This document shows positions 33,150-43,244 of a stretch of 64,000 nt of DNA, in pieces. The stretch is from Guptibacillus hwajinpoensis (GTDB taxonomy: Bacteria > Bacillota > Bacilli > Bacillales > Guptibacillaceae): contig NZ_SWFM01000001.1 in NCBI RefSeq assembly GCF_005144865.1, positions 1 through 64,000 of the forward strand, in the 5' to 3' direction. Made by a program: the position numbers and the translations under genes. The notes under the pieces are model-generated. The model made no database searches. It was not told the origin of the DNA and worked only from the letters and a program-made list of their open reading frames with translations. Position 1 is the first letter of the stretch, and every line of letters begins with the position of its first letter.

Positions 33150-33653
33150 ATGGGGGAAGATGAAATGGATCAAGTCAAAATGATGTTTTCCATCCTCAGT
33201 CTCCTCGTCGCTGCTACATTCGCTGCTCTCTATATTTATATTTTCTCACTTCATACAGAAATGAATGGTATGAAGGTAGAAGGTACAGATGAAGTTGTTT
33301 CTGCTGCTTCTTTTCCTGCGGAATATAAACGTGTTGACGAATTTATCGCAGATTTTCATGCTTTTTATAACCGAACAACAGGATATGGCATGATTGATCG
33401 AGAGCTAGATATGGAGGTTCAACAAGCCCATGCAGATGCTGCTATCACATACATCGAGGTTTTTCTAAAGAATGGTGTAGCTCACGATGACCTCAAAAGA
33501 GATTTAGAATCTATTAAAGATCTCTCAAGTCATGAACTAACAAGAGGTGAGGTTCGATCACTCCACAGGTATTATCATGATTTGGATAAATCATTGAATC
33601 ATTATGATCATGAGGATACATTTGGTGTAACAGAAACGTTTGGAGATCAATAA
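33150..33653 (+). CDS. Membrane-anchored hypothetical protein, 167 aa
   Basis: Not recognised. A membrane helix at about residues 13-34 is followed by an extracellular domain of about 130 residues, mostly helical, rich in Asp, Glu, His and Tyr. AGGGAG lies 10 bases before the ATG at 33150; ATG 33165 is an alternative. It is downstream of the MerR-like gene and shares its terminator at 33686, suggesting a two-gene operon. Confidence 0.65.
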   Translation: MGEDEMDQVKMMFSILSLLVAATFAALYIYIFSLHTEMNGMKVEGTDEVVSAASFPAEYKRVDEFIADFHAFYNRTTGYGMIDRELDMEVQQAHADAAITYIEVFLKNGVAHDDLKRDLESIKDLSSHELTRGEVRSLHRYYHDLDKSLNHYDHEDTFGVTETFGDQ

Positions 33654-33685
33654 AGTGAGTAATAGAGAATTTATCTCTTCAGCAT

Positions 33686-33724
33686 AAAAGCGATATCTTT
33701 TAATAGAAAAGATATCGCTTTTAT
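33686..33724. terminator. Terminator, perfect 17-bp stem
   Basis: TAAAAGCGATATCTTTT (33686-33702) and its complement at 33708-33724, with a 5-base loop, between convergent genes. Confidence 0.85.
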
Positions 33725-33777
33725 ATGTCTTCTAAAAAGCCTAGAAAAAAGCCACCATTTAGGTGACTTTCAAATGA

Positions 33778-33999
33778 TTACTCGTCGTAAAAATCGTGAT
33801 CTGTGTCAGATACGACACCTCTCTTACAAGATAAGCAGTCATTGAAACAACGATTAAAGTTGAATGGAAATAGTCTTTGACACACGTTTGAACAGAAGCG
33901 AGAACAGCTTGGAGCAGTTTCGCCCCTGGATGCTCCTTGAGTTCGGTTGTTGTTATTCAGATATGTTCTTGGTGAACTTGCGCTACGTCGATTTCCCAT
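33778..33999 (-). CDS. Cysteine-rich small protein, possible spore component
   Basis: Not recognised. 73 residues: the basic, Asn/Ser-rich N-terminus (GNRRSASSPRTYLNNNN) is followed by CSRFCSNVCQ and CFNDCLSCKRG, six to seven cysteines, then an acidic tail. The start at 33999 has AAAGGAGG 8 bases upstream. A sigma-K-like -10 CATAGCTTA lies at 34030-34022 on the minus strand, but its -35 does not match. Cysteine-rich, signal-less small proteins of this kind are common in Bacillus spore coats; this is inference. Confidence 0.6.
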   Translation of the reverse strand: MGNRRSASSPRTYLNNNNRTQGASRGETAPSCSRFCSNVCQRLFPFNFNRCFNDCLSCKRGVVSDTDHDFYDE

Positions 34000-34218
34000 A
34001 AAGAACACCTCCTTTTACTAGTAAGCTATGCTAGATTCGATGGACATGCTTATGCTTTCGCCTTATTTGAGCTAATATTCAGAACAAATATCCGTATAAT
34101 CATTGACTTCTTCTGAATTTTCTAGCAAACTATGTAAAAGTAGGTATAATTACCCTGTTTAATTATCCTGACAAAGTTATTGTCCAAGTAGAAAAATACA
34201 AGGAGCTGAAAGCAAGAT

Positions 34219-34746
34219 ATGCCTTCAACAAGAACATTAATCATTACTATATCATCCATCGTGGTAATCGTTCTTGGCGTTACATACTGGTTTATTTCTG
34301 ATTTAGATTCAAGTATTGGAAATGAGAAAGTGTCCAGCGAATCCTCTAGTGATAAGTCAGAACCAATTGATCCAGATCGGTACATAGATGATGGTGAACC
34401 ATTAATTTCTGAAGATGGAATACCATCAGAAAATAAATTTCAAGAATACATACATGGCATGACACATCAGAAGGTTGTAGCTAAACAAAAATGGGTAATT
34501 CATCCAATTACTGATGAGAGAATAGATAGTATGCTTGCCGTACTAGAGAAAATAGAGGGAACACCGGATGAATACGAGCATTTTGCTTTTTATCTTGAAA
34601 CGTTGAACGAATGGGATAAAGAAAATTTTCAAAACGCGGTCGAAGTTCATAATCACATATGGCGTTTAAATGGAGGTACAATTGGTAAGGCAAAGCGATT
34701 AATGACGAATGAAGAAGAACAGAAATATATCGATAAGCATCATTAA
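34219..34746 (+). CDS. Membrane-anchored DUF6241-like protein
   Basis: 175 residues. An N-terminal membrane helix (about 6-28) and a Ser/Asp/Glu linker precede a helical domain with FQEYIHGMTHQKVVAKQKW, the feature by which I assign DUF6241. AAGGAG lies 11 bases before the ATG. The function of this family is unknown. Followed by a terminator. Confidence 0.7.
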   Translation: MPSTRTLIITISSIVVIVLGVTYWFISDLDSSIGNEKVSSESSSDKSEPIDPDRYIDDGEPLISEDGIPSENKFQEYIHGMTHQKVVAKQKWVIHPITDERIDSMLAVLEKIEGTPDEYEHFAFYLETLNEWDKENFQNAVEVHNHIWRLNGGTIGKAKRLMTNEEEQKYIDKHH

Positions 34747-34776
34747 TAAGCGGTGAATCCACCGCTTATTTTTTGC
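34745..34776 (+). terminator. Terminator after DUF6241 gene
   Basis: AATAAGCGGTG (34745-34755) and CACCGCTTATT (34760-34770) followed by TTTT; the stop codon lies in the left arm. Confidence 0.85.
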
Positions 34777-34867
34777 GGATTTTAGTTCAAACTGAATTTA
34801 TGAATAAGTGGATTCTTTTGTTAAACTGTAGCTAGATATACTTAACTAAATGGTGGAGGGTGAAGCA

Positions 34868-36928
34868 ATGGACGATCGTAATAAGAAGAACGATTATGAA
34901 AATAAGCTGATTCATGAGAAATCTCCTTATCTCCTGCAACATGCACATAATCCAGTTGACTGGTATCCATGGGGAGAGGAAGCCTTTGAAAAGGCGAAGC
35001 GAGAGAATAAGCCTGTCCTCGTATCGATTGGATACTCCACATGTCATTGGTGTCATGTGATGGAGAGAGAAAGTTTTGAGGATGAAGAAACAGCACAATT
35101 ACTTAATGATCGGTTTGTATCTATTAAAGTTGACCGAGAAGAGCGTCCTGATATTGATTCGATTTATATGAAAGTATGTCAGGGATTAACTGGGCAGGGC
35201 GGCTGGCCGTTGAACGTATTTTTAACCCCAGATCAGAAGCCGTTTTATGCTGGAACTTATTTTCCGAAAGAGGGCAGATACAATCTACCCGGGTTTAAAG
35301 ATGCAATTATGCAGTTGTATCAGCAGTATCGGGATAACCCTGAACGCATTACAGGAATCGGAGATAAAATTACAGCTTCTCTTCAAGAACGGATGAATGC
35401 AGCAGGTGGAGAATTGAAGGAGGAAGCGCTTCATAAAGCTTTCCAACAAATGCAGAACTCTTTCGATACGATTTACGGAGGCTTTGGTCAGTCTCCTAAG
35501 TTTCCTTCTCCACACATGCTCATGTTTTTGCTCCGTTATTATCGGAAATATGAGAACGAGTTGGCCTTAACGATGGTTACAAGAACGCTTGACGCCATGG
35601 CAAACGGGGGAATCTATGATCACATTGGTTATGGATTTTCGAGGTATGCTGTCGATCAGGAGTGGCTTGTTCCACATTTCGAGAAAATGTTATATGACAA
35701 TGCGATGCTTGTTTTAACTTATACAGAAGCCTATCAGGTTACAAAAAATGAGCGGTTTAAGAAAATTGCATGTGATGTACTTAATTACGTTGAACGAGAT
35801 ATGAAAGGAGCTGAAGGGGGGTTCTACTCTGCTGAAGATGCCGATTCTGAAGGTGTAGAAGGCAAGTTCTATGTGTGGTCAGAACAGGAAGTTCTCGATA
35901 TTCTTGGTGATGAATTGGGCGCCCTTTATAATCGAACGTTTGATATTTCGTCTAAAGGTAATTTTGAAGGTAAAAATATACCTAACTTAATTCATACAAA
36001 CATTTCAAAAATGAAAGAGTCGTTTGATGGCACTGAAGAAGATTTTGAAGATAAGCTTGAAGAAGCACGGAGAAAATTATTTGATGTGAGAGAAGAACGA
36101 ATTCATCCGCATAAAGATGATAAAATTCTAACAAGCTGGAATATGCTAATGATTGCGGCATTCGCTAAAGCTGGCAAAGTTTTTAATCTCCCTTCCTATC
36201 TGACAACAGCTCAACAATCCTACGAATTCATAGAGGAAAATCTTGTTGTTGACGGCAGGTTAATGGCACGCTTTAGAGAAGGGGAAGTCAAATTCAAAGC
36301 GTATCATGATGACTATTCATATGGTTTATGGGCCTTAAATGAACTTTATGAAGCAACATACGAGCCGAAATTTCTTTTGAAAGCTAAAAAGCTTGCAGAT
36401 GAGATGCATCATTTATTTTGGGATGAGACAAGTGGTGGATTCTACTTGTACGGCCATGATGCAGATGAATTGATTGCGCGCCCAAAAGATGTGCACGATG
36501 GTGCACTCCCATCGGGTAACAGTGTTGCAGCCCTTCAGCTTCTTCGTTTATCAAAGATGACAGGTGAAATGAAGTACGATGAATGGACGAATCAGATGTT
36601 TACGGCTTTTTCTGGGGATGTTACTTCCTATTCAAGTGGACATGCCTACTTTCTAATGAGTAAACTGTTTACTGTGTCTTCACCAAAAGAGGTGGTTATC
36701 GTTGGGGAGCCTGACGATGAAAACAGAGTGAAAATGGAGAGGTTTTTACAACAATCGTTTTTACCAGAGCTTACAAGTATTGGTACAAAAGATCCTGAGT
36801 TACTAAAGGAAGCTGCGCCATTTGCTTCTGAATTTAAGAAATCAGGACAAACTTCGATTTATGTTTGTGAGAACTTTAGCTGTTCACTACCTGCAACAAA
36901 TGTTGAGCAACTAATCAAGGAATTATAA
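34868..36928 (+). CDS. Thioredoxin-domain protein (YyaL/DUF255 family)
   Basis: 686 residues. The N-terminal thioredoxin-like domain (about 1-165) begins with [24 protein letters not shown] and has the redox-type motif [14 protein letters not shown]; the remainder is an (alpha/alpha)6 barrel with [17 protein letters not shown]. Bacterial YyaL and animal SPATA20 share this build. The biochemical role is unsettled. The start at 34868 is chosen because GGAGGG lies 7 bases upstream; ATG 34850 overlaps it. It is cytoplasmic and has its own terminator. Confidence 0.9.
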   Translation: MDDRNKKNDYENKLIHEKSPYLLQHAHNPVDWYPWGEEAFEKAKRENKPVLVSIGYSTCHWCHVMERESFEDEETAQLLNDRFVSIKVDREERPDIDSIYMKVCQGLTGQGGWPLNVFLTPDQKPFYAGTYFPKEGRYNLPGFKDAIMQLYQQYRDNPERITGIGDKITASLQERMNAAGGELKEEALHKAFQQMQNSFDTIYGGFGQSPKFPSPHMLMFLLRYYRKYENELALTMVTRTLDAMANGGIYDHIGYGFSRYAVDQEWLVPHFEKMLYDNAMLVLTYTEAYQVTKNERFKKIACDVLNYVERDMKGAEGGFYSAEDADSEGVEGKFYVWSEQEVLDILGDELGALYNRTFDISSKGNFEGKNIPNLIHTNISKMKESFDGTEEDFEDKLEEARRKLFDVREERIHPHKDDKILTSWNMLMIAAFAKAGKVFNLPSYLTTAQQSYEFIEENLVVDGRLMARFREGEVKFKAYHDDYSYGLWALNELYEATYEPKFLLKAKKLADEMHHLFWDETSGGFYLYGHDADELIARPKDVHDGALPSGNSVAALQLLRLSKMTGEMKYDEWTNQMFTAFSGDVTSYSSGHAYFLMSKLFTVSSPKEVVIVGEPDDENRVKMERFLQQSFLPELTSIGTKDPELLKEAAPFASEFKKSGQTSIYVCENFSCSLPATNVEQLIKEL

Positions 36929-36937
36929 ATAGGTCAG

Positions 36938-36970
36938 AAGCTATCAGGGATACCTCTGATAGCTTTTTCT
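36938..36970 (+). terminator. Terminator after the YyaL-like gene
   Basis: AAGCTATCAG (36938-36947) and CTGATAGCTT (36956-36965) then TTTCTT. Confidence 0.8.
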
Positions 36971-36989
36971 TAACTAAGGAGGTAGTGAG

Positions 36990-37715
36990 ATGATTGACTT
37001 AAATGCACAAATTAAAGCTATTGAAATGAAAAGAAATATCAAAGTGTTATATGCGTGTGATAATGGAAGCAGAGCATTTGGATATGAAACGGATGAAAGT
37101 GATTATGATATTCGTTTCATATATAGCCATCCTTCTGACTGGTATCTGTCTATTTATACGAAAAGTGATGTTTTGGAAGTGAAGACTAAGAATATTGAAA
37201 TGCACGGTTGGGATATTCGAAAAGCGCTTCAACTACTAACGAAATCAAATCCATCTCTCCACGAGTGGCTTGCTTCTCCAGTTGTTTATAGGTGTGGCAA
37301 GGAAGTAGAGATAGTAAGAGAACTTGCAAAGCGCTATTTCTCGTCAAAGACGCTCACATTTCATTATGTTAAGATGGGGCACACCAATTTGAAAACATAT
37401 GAACAGCAAAAGAAACAGAAGCTACTTCTCTATTCTTTGAAATCAGTATTGTACGGAGAATGGATTTATGCGTATAACGAAATGCCATCTCTGTCTTTTC
37501 AAGATTTAGTGAATGAATTTCAGATGAATACAGTCATACATAATGAATGTTTAGCGTTACTTGCTAGAAAGACTCTGGGAAACCCAGCTCTGCTTATATC
37601 TTACATTCAATTTAAGTTAGACGATTTAAAGGAAAAAAGTCAAAAACTAGGGAGTCCTCTTTCTGTTGATTATGAAGAAGTAGATCGGGTATTTCGGTAC
37701 ATACTTTCACAATAG
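36990..37715 (+). CDS. Nucleotidyltransferase-superfamily protein (RlaP-like, PF10127)
   Basis: 241 residues. The nucleotidyltransferase core GSRAFGYETDESDYDIRFIY (about residues 27-46) keeps G-S and the D-x-D metal pair; MHGWDIRKALQLLTKSNPSLHEWL is typical of PF10127, a Pol-beta-like family first linked to RNA repair. AAGGAGG lies 7 bases before the ATG. The reaction is not established. It stands between the YyaL-like gene and mrfA. Confidence 0.85.
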   Translation: MIDLNAQIKAIEMKRNIKVLYACDNGSRAFGYETDESDYDIRFIYSHPSDWYLSIYTKSDVLEVKTKNIEMHGWDIRKALQLLTKSNPSLHEWLASPVVYRCGKEVEIVRELAKRYFSSKTLTFHYVKMGHTNLKTYEQQKKQKLLLYSLKSVLYGEWIYAYNEMPSLSFQDLVNEFQMNTVIHNECLALLARKTLGNPALLISYIQFKLDDLKEKSQKLGSPLSVDYEEVDRVFRYILSQ

Positions 37716-37799
37716 TGGAAAGGCATTCTAAATCAAAACGGTATCCATTCGAACGCGTATTCGCTACAATAGAAGTAGACAATTTTTTGAGGTGATCGG

Positions 37800-40097
37800 A
37801 TGGAAAGAAAGAAGAAACTCCCTCAGCTACTGGACATGTTTCAGCACGAGGAAAAGTATAAATCGAATATCGTCACATGGAAGACAATTGAACCGAAAGA
37901 AGCAAAAACCGCACCATTCCCTAAAGGTGTGGCACCTGTTTTACGAGAGGCTCTATTAAACAGAGGAATTAATGAATTGTATACACATCAAGCAACTGCT
38001 TACGAAGAGGCAACTGAAGGGAATAGTTTTGTAGCTGTGACACCAACTGCTTCTGGCAAAACGTTATGCTACAACCTCCCTGTCCTTGATACGATTTTGA
38101 AAGATCCGTCAAGCAGAGCTCTGTACTTGTTTCCAACGAAAGCGCTCGCTCAGGATCAGAAAAGTGAAATCAATGAGCTTATTGATGAAATGGAAGTAGA
38201 TTTAAAAGGGTACACATATGACGGAGATACATCCCCAACAATTAGGCAAATCGTACGTAAAGCTGGGCACATTGTCATGACAAACCCGGATATGCTTCAT
38301 TCTGCCATTCTCCCCCACCATACAAAGTGGGTTTCCCTTTTTGAAAATTTAAAAGTGATCGTTATCGATGAGCTTCATACGTACCGAGGAGTATTTGGAA
38401 GTCATGTAGCAAATGTGATAAGAAGGTTAAAACGAATTTGTAGCTTTTACGGAAGCAATCCAATTTTCATTTGTACATCAGCCACAATTGCAAACCCTAA
38501 GGAACTTGCAGAAGAGCTTACTGGCGAAGAGATTACGCTCATTAATAATAATGGTGCACCTACAGGTCGGAAGCATTTTGTATTATACAATCCACCTGTT
38601 GTTAATCAAGCTCTTAATATCAGGCGATCAGCAACGCTAGAAGCAAGGAATATTGCTGTTGAACTATTAAGGAACAATATTCAGACCATCGTATTTGCAA
38701 GAAGTAGGGTACGTGTTGAAATTCTGTTAAAGTATTTGCAGCAACTAGAACAGCGGGAGCTAGGTCCAAGGTCCATTATGGGATACCGTGGTGGATATCT
38801 CCCTAAACAGAGAAGAGAGATTGAACAGGGGCTTCGTAATGGGAAGATAAAAGGTGTTGTTAGTACAAATGCACTTGAACTAGGCGTAGATATAGGTCAG
38901 CTTCAAGCATGTGTTCTGACAGGCTATCCAGGTACAATTGCGAGCACCTGGCAGCAAGCTGGACGAGCAGGTCGTAGGCAGGATGAATCGGTAGTCTTTG
39001 TTGTTGCGAGTTCAAGTCCATTAGATCAATATATGATTACTCATCCAGACTACTTTTTTGAACGCAATCCAGAAGAAGCTCGCGTGAATCCGAATAATTT
39101 AATTATTCTAGTCGATCACGTAAAATGTGCGGCATATGAATTACCATTTAAACAGGGTGATACATTTGGCGGTGAAGATGTAGAAGATGTGCTTGAGTTT
39201 TTAACAGAAGAGCAATTGCTCCATCATCGAGCAGACAGATGGTTTTGGATGAATGATGCTTTTCCAGCACATAACGTTAGCCTTCGTTCTGCATCACAAG
39301 AAAATGTGGTTATTATAGATCAAACGACAGCAGCAAATGTGAAAGTTATTGGGGAAATGGACAGGTTTAGTGCTATGACTTTACTACATGAGGAAGCTAT
39401 TTATCTTCATCAAGGTGTGCAATATCAGGTTGAATTGCTTGATTATGAGGAAAAGAAAGCCTGGGTGCGTGAAGTTGATGTGGACTACTACACTGACGCT
39501 AATCTTGCCGTCCAGCTTAAGGTTCTTGAGGAAGATCAGCATGATCAACTTCCACATACTACAGCTACTTACGGGGAAGTGATGGTCAACGCAATGGCCA
39601 CGATCTTTAAGAAGATAAAATTCGAAACACATGAGAATATCGGCTCAGGACCTATCCATTTACCAGAAGAAGAATTGCATACAAACGCCTGCTGGTTTGA
39701 ATTTCCGGAAAGCTTTGTTCAAACGATGGGGGAAAATCGATTAGAAGAAGGGTTGTTAGGTCTTGGTAACGTGCTACGTAATGTTGCACCACTCTTTGTA
39801 ATGTGTGATGTATCTGATCTTCACGTAACACCTCAAATCAAAGCCATACACTCTAATAAACCTACCATTTTCTTCTATGATAGATATCCTGGTGGAATTG
39901 GTCTTTCTGAACGTGTCTATCAAGAACTAGGACTCATTCTGAAAGAAGCTGAATCAATTGTAGTTGGTTGTGAATGTGAAAGTGGTTGTCCGTCGTGCGT
40001 AGGTGTTTCAGGAGAAACAGGAGAGAATAGCAAAGAAACTGCCCGCTACTTACTTGAATACTTAAGAGGAGAGCATTCTGATGTCACGGAAGGGTAA
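37800..40097 (+). CDS. mrfA: DEAD/DEAH-box DNA helicase MrfA (YprA)
   Basis: 765 residues. Walker A PTASGKT (about 81-87), DEVH-type box as DELH (about 188-192), two RecA domains, helicase motif VI QQAGRAGRRQD, and a C-terminal zinc-binding region with CECESGCPSCVG (DUF1998). In Bacillus subtilis this protein (YprA, MrfA) works with the exonuclease MrfB in a UvrABC-independent repair of mitomycin-C damage. GAGGTGATC precedes the ATG. The last 17 bases overlap the start of mrfB, indicating translational coupling. Confidence 0.93.
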   Translation: MERKKKLPQLLDMFQHEEKYKSNIVTWKTIEPKEAKTAPFPKGVAPVLREALLNRGINELYTHQATAYEEATEGNSFVAVTPTASGKTLCYNLPVLDTILKDPSSRALYLFPTKALAQDQKSEINELIDEMEVDLKGYTYDGDTSPTIRQIVRKAGHIVMTNPDMLHSAILPHHTKWVSLFENLKVIVIDELHTYRGVFGSHVANVIRRLKRICSFYGSNPIFICTSATIANPKELAEELTGEEITLINNNGAPTGRKHFVLYNPPVVNQALNIRRSATLEARNIAVELLRNNIQTIVFARSRVRVEILLKYLQQLEQRELGPRSIMGYRGGYLPKQRREIEQGLRNGKIKGVVSTNALELGVDIGQLQACVLTGYPGTIASTWQQAGRAGRRQDESVVFVVASSSPLDQYMITHPDYFFERNPEEARVNPNNLIILVDHVKCAAYELPFKQGDTFGGEDVEDVLEFLTEEQLLHHRADRWFWMNDAFPAHNVSLRSASQENVVIIDQTTAANVKVIGEMDRFSAMTLLHEEAIYLHQGVQYQVELLDYEEKKAWVREVDVDYYTDANLAVQLKVLEEDQHDQLPHTTATYGEVMVNAMATIFKKIKFETHENIGSGPIHLPEEELHTNACWFEFPESFVQTMGENRLEEGLLGLGNVLRNVAPLFVMCDVSDLHVTPQIKAIHSNKPTIFFYDRYPGGIGLSERVYQELGLILKEAESIVVGCECESGCPSCVGVSGETGENSKETARYLLEYLRGEHSDVTEG

Positions 40098-41322
40098 ATT
40101 AAATCGAATGAAAAAGCATATGAACCTTGGTGAAGGAGAAGAGGCGCCACACATAGTGGACCAGCCTGTTCATTCTGTTCCACATCTTCAAAAATGGCGT
40201 GATCTTGATGCAAGTCCTTTTTTCTTGGATGGCGAGTATGCATTCGTTCGAACCAAACAATATCCTAAAACATATCAACACGGACGGTATGTATTTCAAG
40301 AACTTGAAGATGTTGTCGAGCGCTGGAATAGCTTTCATCGAAGCCATCCACTTTCGTCTAAGCATCTCAACCCATCAGATTTACTGTTTTTCGATACCGA
40401 AACAACTGGTCTAGGTGGAGGAGTTGGTAATACGATTTTCTTACTGGGATATAGCCAGTATACCGAAAAAGGTATCTCAGTAAATCAATATTTCCTCCCA
40501 AGTCCAGGGGCAGAAGTTCCTATGTACCAGGCATTTCTGGAAGATGTTAAAGAATTGAAGAATTTAGTAACGTATAATGGCAAAGCTTTTGATTGGCCAC
40601 AGGTGAAAACTAGGCACACGCTCATTCGTGAACAGGTTCCTAAATTACCACAATTTGGTCATTTTGATCTTCTGCACGGCGCGCGTCGTTTCTGGAAAAA
40701 TGAGATGGAATCTGTTAGACTCGCGAACGTAGAAGAACAGCAGCTAGGTTTTACACGGAATGAAGATATACCCGGTTATCTAGCTCCAATGCTTTATTTC
40801 GAATTCGTGAAAGATCCAGATCCAGAATTGATTGCTGGTGTACTCAAGCATAACGAAGAGGATATTTTGTCTTTAATTACGCTATATATTCGAATGTCTA
40901 ACCTCCTTCTTGATCATGAAGGGAAGTCCTTATCAGCAGCTGAACAATTCCAGTCAGCTCGTTGGTGGGAAGCCGTTGGAGAAGAAGACCATGCAGCACA
41001 GTTATATAAGCAAACAACGGGTCGTCATGAACGGGAAGCGAGGAAAGCTCTTGCACGTATATATAAAAAACAGGGAAGCCTAGATAAAGCGATTCTTATC
41101 TGGGAGGATCTTTCCGAATCAACGAATGATGAGGAGAGCGATATTGAGCTTGCCAAGTACTTTGAACATAAAGAGAGAGATTATGAGAAAGCTCTTTATT
41201 ATGCATTATCGGGTTATCAAAAATGGAAAAACAAAAAACGTATCCTTAAAGATAAAGAAGAATCGGAACGACTACAATATATGAAACGAATCGAGAGAAT
41301 TGAACAAAAAGAATCTCGTTAA
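40081..41322 (+). CDS. mrfB: MrfB (YprB) exonuclease-like protein
   Basis: 413 residues. RNase H-like 3'-5' exonuclease domain: FFDTETTGLGGG (first acidic pair, about residues 103-112), LVTYNGKAFDWP, and HNEEDILSLITLY (last acidic pair). The C-terminal third has TPR-like helices (AAEQFQSARWWEAVGEE... RKALARIYKKQGSLDKAI). It is the partner of MrfA in mitomycin-C repair in Bacillus subtilis. It overlaps mrfA by 17 bases; TAAGAGGAGAGC before the ATG serves as ribosome binding site within mrfA. Confidence 0.92.
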   Translation: MSRKGKLNRMKKHMNLGEGEEAPHIVDQPVHSVPHLQKWRDLDASPFFLDGEYAFVRTKQYPKTYQHGRYVFQELEDVVERWNSFHRSHPLSSKHLNPSDLLFFDTETTGLGGGVGNTIFLLGYSQYTEKGISVNQYFLPSPGAEVPMYQAFLEDVKELKNLVTYNGKAFDWPQVKTRHTLIREQVPKLPQFGHFDLLHGARRFWKNEMESVRLANVEEQQLGFTRNEDIPGYLAPMLYFEFVKDPDPELIAGVLKHNEEDILSLITLYIRMSNLLLDHEGKSLSAAEQFQSARWWEAVGEEDHAAQLYKQTTGRHEREARKALARIYKKQGSLDKAILIWEDLSESTNDEESDIELAKYFEHKERDYEKALYYALSGYQKWKNKKRILKDKEESERLQYMKRIERIEQKESR

Positions 41323-41337
41323 CGGTAGGAGGTTGTC

Positions 41338-43242
41338 ATGCAGGATTTCTATGATGTATTAAAGAAAAAGGAACCATTTCATTCGCTTAGTGATGCTGAA
41401 ATTGAACAGTTAATGGTATCTGCTCATTTCTCCACCTACCAAAAAGGCGAATTTCTTTACCACGAAGATGAAGATACGAATACGCTCTTTCTACTTGTAT
41501 CAGGAATAGCAAAAAACATTGTTCATAAAGCAAACGGTCAGCAGACGACGATGCGGTTTTATTACCCTGGTGATCTAGTTGGCTTGATGATTATGTTAAC
41601 AGATGAATCAATGACTTTTTCTGTACAAGCAAATGAAGACTGTCAGGTTATACGCATTAAAAAAGAAGTTATGCTTAAAATCATGACCGAAAATCCTGCG
41701 TTTTCACATAATGTACTTGATACAATCGGTGAACGAATGAGAAGTCTTTATGATGAGATTAAGCAAGAGCGGGACAGGGAAGCAGATGGAGAAAATATCG
41801 CACTTTATCGGACTCGTGTAAGCTCCATTATGGATTCTATGGTAACGATTCCGCCGACATATACAGTACTTGAAGCAGCTGAGCTATTTCGAACGAACAA
41901 TTACGATGGTGTAATTGTAAGTGAAGATCGTGAAAGTGTACTAGGAACAGTTACCCCACTTGAGATTATAAGTGCACTAACAAGAGGACAGTTCCAAGAT
42001 CCTATACACAAATGGATGTATCAAAAACCAAACTTAGTTGAAGAAGATGCGTTCAGCTATGAAGCGCTTGCGTATTTGAAATATCATAAAGTCTCACTTT
42101 TACCAGTTGTAAAGCGTGATCGACTTGTTGGAATGGTTTCAGCAAAATCATTTCTTGGTATTCAGGAATCAGCTTATTTAGATCTTTCTTATAGATTATC
42201 TAGGGCAAAAGAATTAGACGAAATTATGAATTTATCTCCACCCATCCATCAAGAGTTTCGATCATTTATACAGGAATTGCTTGAAGCGAATACGCTTGGA
42301 TACGAAATATGCGAAATGATGTCTAACTATAACGATGAAATGCATCGACGAGTAATCTTACTTGCAGAAAAACAAATGATGCAGGAAGGTTATGGGCGTG
42401 CTCCAGTAAACTTTTGCTTTATCGTAATGGGGAGTGAAGGTAGAAAAGAACAAGCTTTTAGTACGGATCAAGATAATGGATTAATTATTGATGACTATGA
42501 ACATCTTGAACATAAAGCAGAAATCGAAACTTATTTCAGCGTTTTTTCTGAAAAGATAAATACCATGCTGACAACTTGTGGATTGCCTGAATGTGATGGT
42601 GGCATAATGGCGAAGAACCCTAAATGGCGACGGTCGTTATCCAATTGGCAAAAGGAAGTGAACCGATGGATCACTGAAACGGATGCTGAAGAAATACGTA
42701 ATTTCACAATATTTATGGATTTCAGACCAGTCTATGGTGATTTTGATCTGTCACGAACATTAAGAAGCCGAATAACTGAGCGCATTAGAAGAGCTCAAAC
42801 ACTTCAGATGTTGTTGATGAAAGATACCGTTCGCTTCCGCGTACCTCTAAATCCTTTAGGGAAAATCCAACTCCGAGGAAAAGAAAAAACGCTTGATTTG
42901 AAAAAAGCCGCTATCATGCAAATTGTAAATGGTATTCGTATCTTTGCGATGAAATATGGAGTAGAGGAAGTTAATACCATTAAAAGACTGCATGAATTGA
43001 AGAGAAAAGAGATATTCCATCACCGCGATGTCATTAATATCGAAACAGCTCTTCATTATCTTTACACGTTTCGTGTTAGGCAAAACCTTTACCAGTTGAA
43101 TAATGGAATAGAAATTTCGAATTTAGTTCGGCCGATCGAATGGGAAAAGGAAGAAAGAAGAAAAATGAGGGAAGCTTTACTCGTTGCTAAGCGAATGCAG
43201 CAAGTAAGTGAATTGAGCTTCCGCAGGAATCGGAGTATTTAA
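41338..43242 (+). CDS. cNMP-binding/CBS/DUF294 nucleotidyltransferase protein
   Basis: 634 residues in a clear order: cyclic-nucleotide-binding-like domain (about 1-135), two CBS repeats (about 155-280, with VTIPPTYTVLEAAELF and VSLLPVVKRDRLVGMV), DUF294 nucleotidyltransferase domain (about 320-450, MGSEGRKEQAFSTDQDNGLI), and DUF294_C to the end. Such proteins are proposed sensors that modify a target by nucleotidyl transfer. AGGAGG lies 7 bases before the ATG. It is 15 bases after mrfB and 2 bases before an exonuclease gene, so all four genes probably form one operon. Confidence 0.9.
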   Translation: MQDFYDVLKKKEPFHSLSDAEIEQLMVSAHFSTYQKGEFLYHEDEDTNTLFLLVSGIAKNIVHKANGQQTTMRFYYPGDLVGLMIMLTDESMTFSVQANEDCQVIRIKKEVMLKIMTENPAFSHNVLDTIGERMRSLYDEIKQERDREADGENIALYRTRVSSIMDSMVTIPPTYTVLEAAELFRTNNYDGVIVSEDRESVLGTVTPLEIISALTRGQFQDPIHKWMYQKPNLVEEDAFSYEALAYLKYHKVSLLPVVKRDRLVGMVSAKSFLGIQESAYLDLSYRLSRAKELDEIMNLSPPIHQEFRSFIQELLEANTLGYEICEMMSNYNDEMHRRVILLAEKQMMQEGYGRAPVNFCFIVMGSEGRKEQAFSTDQDNGLIIDDYEHLEHKAEIETYFSVFSEKINTMLTTCGLPECDGGIMAKNPKWRRSLSNWQKEVNRWITETDAEEIRNFTIFMDFRPVYGDFDLSRTLRSRITERIRRAQTLQMLLMKDTVRFRVPLNPLGKIQLRGKEKTLDLKKAAIMQIVNGIRIFAMKYGVEEVNTIKRLHELKRKEIFHHRDVINIETALHYLYTFRVRQNLYQLNNGIEISNLVRPIEWEKEERRKMREALLVAKRMQQVSELSFRRNRSI

Positions 43243-43244
43243 CA

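Noticed and set aside
30561..34746. Prophage remnant around the Ltp lipoprotein
   Set aside because: No integrase, capsid, portal or lysis genes are seen; the neighbours are ordinary chromosomal genes.
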